From: Corallium rubrum
Taxonomy: Eukaryota; Cnidaria; Anthozoa; Scleralcyonacea; Coralliidae
DNA: 64,000 nucleotides
Assembly (NCBI GenBank): GCA_964035015.1
Contig: OZ036011.1
Location: forward strand, 11,416,394 to 11,480,393
Reading direction: 5' to 3'
Below the pieces are notes generated by a model that had not been told where the DNA came from, did no database searches, and saw nothing but the letters and a program-made list of their open reading frames with translations. Below are positions 11,700 through 23,550 of the stretch, piece after piece. Position 1 is the stretch's first letter; every line of letters begins with the position of its first letter. The position numbers and the translations under genes are program-made.

Positions 11700-14600
11700 T
11701 TGTGCAGCGGTGTCTACCATGAGAGGTGCAGCATGCTGATGTTTTGTGTTCGTCTTGTGACTCTTGTCAGTTTGCGGAGAACATTTTACATCAAAACACG
11801 AAGTTTATGCTTTCTTTCCGCTCTAAATTCATCTCAAATTGCAGCTAAAACAAACATAAAACTATCTGGAGTGAGCTTATTGCAGGTATCATCGACTTTG
11901 TGGAGAAATAAGCAGCGAAATATGGCAAGTTCGGTTGGAAGTGAAGAGAAGAAGAAAGGGAATAGGTTACTAAAAGAAAGATCACCGTATCTTCTGCAAC
12001 ATGCTTATAATCCAGTTGATTGGTAAGATTTTACAGCAGGAGTTAAAATATTAAACTACAGTGTATTTGGATAATTATTGCCATAGGCGTAGAGTATGGG
12101 ACTCATCAATTACTATTCACAAATTATAGGTTACTCGTTAGGCTAAAGTAACTGTTACAGCCTCATTCCTGTCAGCCAAAAGTACCCATATACAGCGATA
12201 AGTCAACCCAGTAAACACAACATCGAAAAATGGTTGAAATGTGTTGTATTTTAACTAGTTTTTACAACATTTCATGACCTTCAGTGTTCTTAAAAATCAC
12301 CCCTCAGCATGCAGGAAATGGCATTTCCAAGACTCTAAATTTCAAAAATTTCTGGGGGGGGGAGGGAGGGGGGGCATGCCCTCACACTCCCCTAGAAGAG
12401 TCCCTTTTTGTAAATACCCCCACCCACAGGAAAATTCTTAGAAAGGCCCTGTTCAGCACTTCAGCCCCCCTAGACAAAAACAAAACTCTACGCCTATGTG
12501 TCTTGCTGGTTATATTGGGCATGAACGCAATGTGAAGGCAATGTGTCCTCTACACATGCTCTGATTGGCTGAACAAGACACACCATTGTTTTTTACTAGG
12601 AAACAGTCAAACTCAAAGTAGACTGCAGAGTATGGCAAGTGCACACCGAGATATTTTTTGTCAAATGATGTTGCACACTTGAATTTTAATTCTAGGGGGA
12701 TCCCCAGACATTTTTGAAATTTAGAGTCTCGGAAATGCCATTTCCTGCATTCTGAGGGGTGATTTTTAAGAACACTGAAGGTCATAAAATGTCATAAAAA
12801 GTTTGCAATACAGGGTGCTAAAATAATGTTTAAAACTTTATATTTTAAATTACTGGAGTTTTTTTCAATTTGGCAACTTGAGTTATTCAGACTGTAAATA
12901 AACGACACAAATGACAATCTGAGTGCACCGTGCCCACTTGCACACCTGAATTTATTAGACTCAAATGCACCCGAGATCTCATTGAAAACTGCCATACTCT
13001 GCAGTCTTGACTCAAACAAGCGGTCTTTGTCATGGTATTCGTATTGCACAAAATCATGAGCCTGCAGACAATTATGCAGTATAGTACTTCATGTTAGAGA
13101 CACATAATGCTTGAAACTAGAAAAAACCTAGCAACTACAACAAAGTTATAAAATAATGCAGTGCCATCACCACGGGGCATTAATTGGCAGAAAAAATGCA
13201 TGGATTTTCAAATTATTTTTTAGATCGATTAGCCCAAGGCAAAATACAGTGGAAGTTAATTTGTAATTTTGCTGTTTTCAATTAGGTATCCATGGGGAAC
13301 AGAAGCATTTAATAAATCAAAGAAAGAACAGAAACCTATTTTCTTATCTGGTATGTTTTTAATAGTCTTACTACGGTTCCAGTTTCAGCGTGGACACACA
13401 TAATTTGACAACACACATTTCACATGGGAAACTAACATGTTGCTAAGTGGAAACTGCGAAGTTACTAAGGCCAAATGGCATTGTTTCTTCGCACTTTCAA
13501 ACGTCACATGGGGTTTGTCAGCGTAATGGCCGATCAGAAAAGCACTGTGGAGTTCTTAGCTTCACTTGACAAAGATTTAATTGTGTATAAAGATGAGTTA
13601 ATGGAATTTGGTGCTCGTTTCAAATTGAAACAATGCTGTTTGGCCTTTAAGTAACTTCGTAGTTTCCGCTTAGCAACATGTTAGTTTCCCGTGTGAAATG
13701 TGTGTCATCAAATAACACGTGTCCACACTCAAACCAGAAGCATAGTATTTATTTTTTTTAGAATTTCTAATTACCTTTCTTTGGAACTACAGTATTTGAT
13801 GCTAAATATTCATTGTAATACATTCCACTCATATTAAGAAAAAATAATTGTTTTGTTTTCTAGTTGGTTATTCTACCTGTCACTGGTGTCATGTCATGGA
13901 ACGTGAGTCATTTGAAAATCCAAAAATTGCAAAAATTCTAAATAAGAATTTTGTTCCAATTAAAGTAGATCGTGAAGAAAGACCTGATGTTGATCGAGTA
14001 TACATGAATTTTGTACAGGTACTGTTTAAGAAATGGTTCATGGTTTGGTGTGCTCCATCGATTTATAGCAGGGCTCAAAATAACGTTTCATGTTACACCG
14101 GTCATGGTGACTTGTCAGTTCCAATTGTGACTGGTCAAAGGTGATTTTTGACCAGTCAAATTTCACGACCCGCCCCCCCCCCCCAAAAAAAAACCCCCCA
14201 ACAAAAACAAACAAACAACAACAAAAAACAAACAAAAAACACCAAACAACCCCAAAACAACCAACAAATAAACCCCAACAAAAACAAACAAACAAACAAA
14301 CACAATATAACACAACACAGCAAAAGACATGTAAAGTATATTCTACACTATACATATAAGCTAGTACTGATATGAACGTTTGTCATAAAAAGGAAATGCA
14401 TGCATGGTTCACTTCAGTATATACAGTATCAGACATCATGAAATGGGTCTATAACAGCACAACAATAATCATTTTAAGTTCCTTCAAAGGGAAGTAATAA
14501 AATTAATTGCAATTTAATGTGACCGGTCAAAATGACCAGCGTTATACAAATTTGACCAGTCACATTAAAAATTTGGCCAGTCATTGACCGGTGACAGGCC

Positions 14601-17600
14601 GTTATTTTGAGCCCTGTATAGATGCATGTGGGAAGTTTGGAGAGCATGAAAAAAGCATAAGAGTAATGTCTGTGAACAACTCTAGATTTTTGAGTGCTCT
14701 TGTAACTTCCCAAGTGCATCCATAACTCAATGGAGCACACCGAACCATGAACCATTTCTTTTATAACACTGAGAATCAAACACAAAATAATGGACAACAA
14801 TATTTATTTTGCTGATTAAAAACGAGTTTTTTATTTTGTTTGAAATTGCTGTGTTCCATCAGGTTTTATACAATACCCTGGTTGCTATGCGTGTTTTCAT
14901 TCGGTTGTTGGCCATGATCTATTAGAGGACAGACACATGGATCACGTCAGATCAAGTCAGCTGACTTGCTTTTTTCTTTCTTCATGCCCCAAAATCCGGC
15001 AAGAAGTATTGTGTAATTTTTATATTGTAGAAAACAAATAGATTCCATTTTTTTGTTGTCTGTTCAGTTATAGATGCACAGAAGACATGATCACAATGTG
15101 GCAAGAACATCAGTGACTGCATCTCGTGGGCCACTTTTTTGTTCTTACCATGTTGTGATGTCATCTGTGCATCTATAACTGAACAGACAATAGCAGAATG
15201 GAATCTATTTGTTAAATGGAGCAGGCACAGTAGCCAATCAGAAACACTGTTATGTTACATCTATGTTACAAATATCATTTTGTGAAATCTTTTGTGTCTT
15301 ACATTGTTTTCGGATATAGCTTCCATTATTGTTTTATTTTCAGGCTACAACTGGTCGCGGAGGTTGGCCAATGAGTGTGTGGCTGATGCCAGATCTTCAA
15401 CCATTTTTGGGTGGAACTTATTTTCCACCTGAAGATGCGAGAGGCAGACATGGCTTTCTCACAATATTAACATTCCTTACAGAACAGGTGAATTATAAAC
15501 TAAGTGTAATCTATGATCGGTTTCACCCATAAAGCAATTGAGCTTAAAGTGCCTATGAAGCAAAAATTATTATTGTCTTAAATGAAAGAACTCTCAAAAC
15601 GACAAAGTAACATCTTTTGCAGATCTTTGTTTCCGTCCCTCATTGTTGAGATATTCCAATTTTTTTGATATGCAAATTAAACACTTTGATGTCACACGTG
15701 TATAATGAGTTATCAGAGAAGGTTTGGTATCTTTGCTATTATCAAATGAAATCAATTAAAGATCTGTATGTCTAATGCTGTATGCGAAATAGACGAACAA
15801 GATCGGCTTGAAAAGTGATTTCTTTGATAACAGCAAAGATATAGAACTTTCTCCAATAACTCATTATACACATGTGATGTCAAAGTGTTTAATTTGCATA
15901 TCAAAGAAACTGAAATATCTCAACAATGAAGCACGGAAATGAAGATCTGCAAAAGATGTTACGTTGTAGTTTTAAGAGTTCTTTCATTTAAGACAATAAT
16001 CATTAATTTTTGCTTCATAGGCACTTAATTAATAATTATAATTACAGTGTACTATAAAATACTGTAATGTTAATTTTGTAGTGGAAAGATAACCAGAGTC
16101 GTCTTTCGATGCAGGGCACATTAGTAATGGACGCTCTTAGAAAACAGCTTGATGTTATTATGAGTGCTGAGCAGAAAGTGCCAGATAAGAAATGTATTGA
16201 AACTTTATTGACAAAGTTAAGTGGAGCTTTTGATGAAAAGAATGGTGGATTTGGTGGTGCTCCACGATTCCCTCAACCAAGTTTGTATTTCAATTTTTGT
16301 GTCTTAGTTTAACCCATTACTGTCTAGGATGTCTAAGGGTTGTCTCTTTGATGAGTAACATCACTTGGTGTTAGACAGAGTAAAACAACAAAGGGGACAT
16401 TTTTGGCTGCCTCAGTCAAGCAGGAATGGGTTGCCGTTTTCAATTTAGTCAAATAGTTCCTGACATATTGGCTTCTGAACATGCCAATTCTCAAAAATTT
16501 TCATCATTCATTTTAACACCTTGGGGGCCTGAGACTCAGGAACGAGTCAATCCAAAACGTTTCAGCTTTTTGATTCACAAAAACACATATATTTGACTGA
16601 AAAATCGAAATGTCGAGCTCACACCTGTTTTCCAATAACGCACGACAGTTCCAACTAAGAAGACAGTCGGCTTAGGTTCCTGAGTCCCAGGCCCCCATGC
16701 TTAAAAATGAACAATGGAAAGTTTTATGAAAAGCCGAAATTGGCGTGTTTAAAGGCTATATCAGAAATGGGTGAGAAACTATTAAAGTAAATCGCTTTAA
16801 TCCCCAAACATGCCAAAAATTCCTCATTGGTCATGAAATATAAATATTGCATATTAAATTTATATTATTTTGTAGATACAGACGGTTAATATTTATAAAA
16901 AGGATTATAATCTCAACTGATGTACAATTTTTATAATTTCAGGTAACTTTAGCTTCCTTTTGAACTATTACTCCTGGTCACCAGAAACTGAAGGTGGAAA
17001 GAATGCTCTGAAGATGACCTTAAGAATTTTGGATGCAATGGAAAGTGGAGGAATTCATGATCATGTTGGTCAGGTACAGTATGTTATGTAACACTGTAAG
17101 TGATAATGCAATCAGGGTTGCTACTGAGGGGCTTGGGGGGGGGGGGGGGGGGGACATTGCCTTAGATCCCCCACTTGAAAGGGCCCCCCAAGAAGCATGG
17201 GGCTCCAGAAAGCATGAGGGCCCAGTGATGATAAGAGCCTGGGTACGAGGTTGGGAGGCCCAGAAAGCACTCTATAACAACACAACTGCCAAATGTGTTG
17301 CACATGTGCGATGTCCGAGCTCGTCCTCGGAAAAAGAGTGGGAAAACACTGAAATATTTGGACTGGTCCGAGAGTCTGACACAAAAGTTGAAATTATAAG
17401 CATACTAGGCTTCCTTGTCAATATTGTAGCATATTCTGAATTTACCCCATCGTAATTTTCTTTACCCTTTTTTTAAAACACAAATGAATAGTCGAGCCTT
17501 CACTGTCTGGTTATTGTCACGGTCACCACGGCTAGTTCCCACTTCTCTTGCAATGTTTACTCAGCGAATGCGTTTGGCAGTGGTGTTCTCTATAACATAT

Positions 17601-20600
17601 GTGTGACGTCATCAGAGCCCTCAAATTGATATTTTGCCTCAGGCCTCACAATGCCTCTCAGCGGCCTTGCGTGCAATACTGATACTTATACTAACTTACA
17701 CTGGAGTGGAAAGTTGGCAAACAAATGACTAATTCTAACTATTATAGTCAGTTTCAGCTTGCTTTTGAAATTCGTTTGTCAACATTCGTTGGAAGCATAG
17801 TCCCTAGAATTATATTGTCCGGAGACGCGGCGAACATCAAAGCGGTTAACAATGAGCTACAATTTAGGTTGAGGGTGGCAAATAAGGTGCACAATCTTTT
17901 GTTTTACGTTCATTAATATTTATAAAGCAACGATGCTATTGGTTGATTGCTTCATTATACCAAAACTACAATGTGTTCAGCAAGCGTTAAGGTGAAATAA
18001 GGTGCACAAACGTGAACAAAAACCTAGAACAAAGACTTTGGCCGCGTTTCCAGACAATTTATTTCTAGGGACTATGTTGGAAGGTTGGGAACTTGGTACG
18101 GAAGTTCGTTGTGAAGTTCGTCGTGAAGTTCGAATTTAATAAGCTTTGAACTGAATTCCTTTGACAAAATCACAGAGAAGAAGATATTTGTTGTATAGAA
18201 TATAATAGTAGATACTTGGTTAAGCAGAAACAAATTGCCGACTTAAATTTGTATCTACCTCGCAACGTAGTTCGGAACATTGCAACGTAGTTCGGAATGT
18301 TTATTTCAATTATACGTATCGGATTTCACAAAAGCAAGCTGAAACGGACTATAATTAGTGACTTAGTGTTTCAAACATTCTTTTCTTTAGGGATTCCATC
18401 GTTATTCAACAGATGGTGAGTGGCATGTGCCACATTTTGAGAAAATGCTTTACGACCAAAGTCAACTGGCTGACAGTTATCTCAACGCTTATCAAGTGAG
18501 AAACTTAATACTTCATTAATATTGCACTGCATTGAGAAATGCAACTGAAGATGAGTATCTGTTGTTCTTTTCTACATTTCTTTTCTTGTTTTTTCCATGT
18601 AGATAACGCAAGACAAAAAATATGCTCAAACGGCTGAAGATATTTTGCTTTATGTAATGAGAGATCTTAGTGACAAGGTTTGAGTTTGAGTTTCCTTCCT
18701 TCCTTCCTTCCTTCCTTCCTTCCTTCCTTCCTTCCTTCCTTCCTTCCTTCCTTCCTTCCTTCCTTCCTTCCTTCCTTCCTTCCTTCCTTCCTTCCTTCCT
18801 TCCTTCCTTCCTTCCTTCCTTCCTTCCTTCCTTCCTTCCTTCCTTCCTTCCTTCCTTCCTTCCTTCCTTCCTTCCTTCCTTCCTTCGATCCTTCCTTCCT
18901 TCCTCCTTCCTCCCTCCCTCCCTCCCTCCCTCCCTCCCTCCCTCCCTCCCTCCCTCCCTCCCTCCCTCCCTCCCTCCCTCCCTCCCTCCCTCCTCCCTCC
19001 CTACCTTCCTTCCTTCCTTCCTTCCTTCCTTCCTTCCTTCCTTCCTTCCTTCCTTCCTTCCTTCCTTCCTTCCTTTTCCTAACAGAGCATTATTTTGCAT
19101 TGACTTCAGAGTGGTGGTTTTTATGCAGCAGAAGATGCAGACTCATTACCAACTTCAGATTCAGAAAACAAGAAGGAAGGAGCGTTTTGTGTTTGGGAGG
19201 AGAAAGAAATTAAAATTCTTCTGGCGGAAACTGTAAATAGTGAAGTTAAAACAACTTTGGCTGATCTGTTTATCAAACACTATGGAATCAAGGAAGATGG
19301 AAATGTAAAATTATCGCAGGTGAACAACTGATTTTTGAATTCGAGATACATACAGTACAATAATCGAAATATAGTAAGGTTAGATATATTGCCGAAACAG
19401 AGAACGTAGGAGTCTAACGTTTCGAGTGAAGGCCCTTCTTTCAGAGAGAAACATACATACAGTACAATAAAAGTAGTGTGCTGCGTAGGCAGTGTTGAAA
19501 CAACAATCGAAATATAGTAAGGTTAGATATACTGCCAAAACAGAGAACGTAGGAGTCTAACGTTTCGAGCGAAGGCCCTTCTTCAGTTCAGAGAGAAATA
19601 TACATACAGTACAATAAAAGTAGTGTGCTGCGTAGGCAGTGTTGAAACAACAATCGAAATATAGTAAGGTTAGATATACTGCCGAAACAGAGAACGTAGG
19701 AGTCTAACGTTTCGAGCGAAGACCCTTCTTTCAGAGAGAAACATACATACAGTACAATAAAAGTAGCGTGCTGCGTAGGCAGTGTTAAAACAACAATCGA
19801 AATATAGTAAGGTTAGATATACTGCCGAAACAGAGAACGTAGGAGTCTAACGTTTCGAGCGAAGGCCCTTCGTCAGAGAGAAACGTGAAGGGTGTAAACA
19901 AACATTTCGCTCGAAACGTTAGATTCTTACGTTCTCTCCTACGTTCTCTGTTTTGGCAGTATATCTAACCTTACTATATTTCGATTGTTGTTACATACAG
20001 TACACTCTGTTATCTTTAATAATTCATTTCTTTACTCCTATTGTATATATATTGTAGGATCCTCATGGTGAACTGATCAACAAGAATGTTCTCATTGTCC
20101 GCGGTACTGTCGAAGAAACAGCGAAACATTTCGATCTTGACGTAGAAACAACCAAAGAAGGACTTCACAAAGGACGTGAATTACTTTTTGAGGAGAGACT
20201 CAAACGACCAAAACCTCATCTTGATACGAAAATGGTGACATCTTGGAATGGTGTGTTTTGTTTCAACACGAGTTACCGTTTGTTGGTCATGTTCAACTAA
20301 CAAGCGAGCGAACGAACGAACGAACGAACGAACGAACGAACGAACGAACGAACGAACGAACGAACGAAGGAACGAACGAACGAACGAACGAACGAACGAA
20401 CGAACGAACGAACGAACGAACGAACGAACGAACGAACGAACGAACGAACGAACGAACGAACGAACGAACGAACGAACGAACGAACGAACGAACGAACGAA
20501 CGAACGAACGAACGAACGAACGAACCAACTAACAAGCGAACGAACGAACGAACGAACCAACTAACAAGCGAACGAACGAACGAACGAACGAACGAACGAA

Positions 20601-23470
20601 CGAACGAACGAACGAACGAACGAACGAACGAACGAACGAACGAACGAACGAACGAACGAACCAACTAACAAGCGAACGAACGAACGAACGAACCAACTAA
20701 CAAGCGAACGAACGAACGAACGAACGAACGAACGAACGAACGAACGAACGAACGAACGAACGAACGAACGAACGAACGAACGAACGAACGAACGAACGAA
20801 CGAACGAACGAACGAACGAACGAACGAACGAACGAACGAACGAACGAACGAACGTACGAACGAACGATCGAACGAACGAACGAACGAACGAACGAACGAA
20901 CGAACGAACGAACGAACGAACGAACGAACGAACGAACGAACGAACGAACGAACGAACGAACGAACGAACGAACGAACGAACGAACGAACGAACGAACGAA
21001 CCAACTAACAAGCGAACGAACGAACGAACGAACCAACTAACAAGCGAACGAACGAACGAACGAACGAACGAACGAACGAACCAACTAACAAGCGAACGAA
21101 CGAACGAACGAACGAACCAACTAACAAGCGAACGAACGAACGAACCAACTAACTAACAAGCGAACGAACGAACGAACGAACGAACGAACGAACGAACGAA
21201 CGAACGAACGAACGAACGAACGAACGAACGAACGAACGAACGAACGAACGAACGAACGAACGAACGAACGAACGAACGAACGAACGAACGAACGAACGAA
21301 CGAACGAACGAACGAACGAACGAACGGACGAACGGACGGACGGACGGACGGACGGACGGACGGACGGACGGACGGACGGACGGACGGACCGACCAACAAG
21401 CGAACGAAGGAACGGAACAACGAGCGAACGAACCAACCATGACCGAACTAGAAAGTTTGTTTTTCTCTCATTAGGTTTGATGATTGGTGCTTTTGCTAAG
21501 GCAGGCAGTATTTTAAAAGATGAGGTTTACTTAAAGAGAGCTATCAAAGCAGCCTCGTTTACCAAGAAATATTTATGGAATGAGAAGTCGAAAAAGCTTG
21601 CAAGAAGCTGCTACAAAGGCTCAGATGGCGAAGTAGTGCAGCTGTAAGTCACTGATATATTCTTCAAAGATCATGTGCGATTGCTTTTTACATATGATAA
21701 TCCCAGATATTGAGCATCGCTGATAAAAATTGCTTATCAGTTATCATTATAATGATGCTTGAGATCACTTTAATATACACGTTAATACGAAAACATAGGT
21801 ACAATAAGACATGGACAGATCACCCGAGGTTCGCTCTCACTCGCAGTCTCGAACACAGTCACACACACAAGTTCGTCACATGTTTATCACGTGAGTGCAC
21901 TAAAACTAAACTAATCTTATTTATACCGGATATCTCTATCAGTTAAAACTAACTGTTCGCGCTAGAAGTCCAGTAAGGGCCATCCCTCATTGGTCCAGTG
22001 TTTCTACAGGAGGAAACCGGAGTACACACGTAAAAATCTCACAGCTTGTCAACAGGATGTGTTCGCAACAGGCTTGTAACAAGGCTGTTAACAGGTTGTA
22101 ACAATGCTGTTCATTCAAAACGCTGCTACAACCTTGTTAGCATCAACCTGTTAACAACTTGTTGAGTGCAGAGCGGTAACAGGTTGTTTGAACAACTTGT
22201 CATCAGTCTGTTGGAGTCATCAGCCTTGTTACAAGTTGTCAACAACTTGTTACAGACATGTTAACAGACTGGGACATCCAGTGCGAACACATGACGGTGA
22301 CAGCCTGTTGAACAGCCTTGTAACAACTTGCTTGCAAGTATGTAAAAGCTTGCGCGTTTTTACGTGTGTACCCGGAGGAAACCTGCGATGTTTGGTAGAA
22401 ACTGGAAGCACTCTTCTCACATGCGGCCAAGGTGGAATTTTAATCAGATAACTGCTGAGAGCAGGAATTGAACCCGGGTCGCACAGGTGAAAGGCACGTG
22501 CGCTCACCACTGTGCCACCAACACCACGTCACTCACAATACTACAATCGTATAGCTAAAATTTAATATTTTTGCTGTATCTTTTTTGCTGCTATTAAAGT
22601 CGGCGTGTTTCAAACTAGTAACTTGAGGATGTGATTTTTTTCAGTGAGAACCCAGTGGATGGTTTTGCGGATGATTATGCCTTCCTTATTCGTGGTTTGT
22701 TGGAACTTTATCAAGCATCGTTTGACGAGCAGTGGCTGGAGTGGGCCGCAGAATTACAAGAAAGACAAAATACTTTGCTATGGGACAGCAAAGCCGGTGG
22801 ATATTTTGAGGGTGGCGAACAATCTAAATTACTTCTTCGTTTGAAGCAAGGTAACGTGTAGGACGGACGAACGGACGGACAGACCAGACAGACCAGACAG
22901 ACCAGACGGACCAGACGGACCAGACAGACCAGACAGACCAGACAGACCAGACAGACCAGACAGACCAGACAGACCAGACGGACCAGACAGACCAGACGGA
23001 CCAGACGGACCAGACATACCAGACAGACCAGACGGACCAGACAGACCAGACAGACCAGACGGACCAGACGGACCAGACGGACCAGACAGACCAGACGGAC
23101 CAGACAGACCAGACGGACCAGACGGACCAGACGGACCAGACAGACCAGACAGACCAGACGGACCAGACAGACCAGACGGACCAGACAGACCAGACAGACC
23201 AGACAGACCAGACGGACCAGACAGACCAGACGGACCAGACAGACCAGACAGACCAGACAGACCAGACGGACCAGACAGACCAGACAGACCAGACAGACCA
23301 GACGGACCAGACGGACCAGACAGACCAGACGGACCAGACGGACCAGACAGACCAGACGGACCAGACAGACCAGACGGACCGGACGGACCAGACCGGACGG
23401 ACCGGACGGACCGGACAGACGGACCAGATGGACCAAACGGACCAAACGGACCAAACGGACCAAACGGACC

Positions 23471-23550
<80 letters not shown>

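Noticed and set aside
14141-14375. Lys/Asn/Gln/Thr-rich frames of 72-75 codons
   Set aside because: They lie in an A/C-rich tract inside a hAT-like MITE; composition artefact.
20181-21440. Many overlapping open frames encoding repeats such as SFVR or NERT on both strands
   Set aside because: They are translations of the GAAC array in an intron of SPATA20. The period is 4 bp, so all frames stay open and there is no gene.
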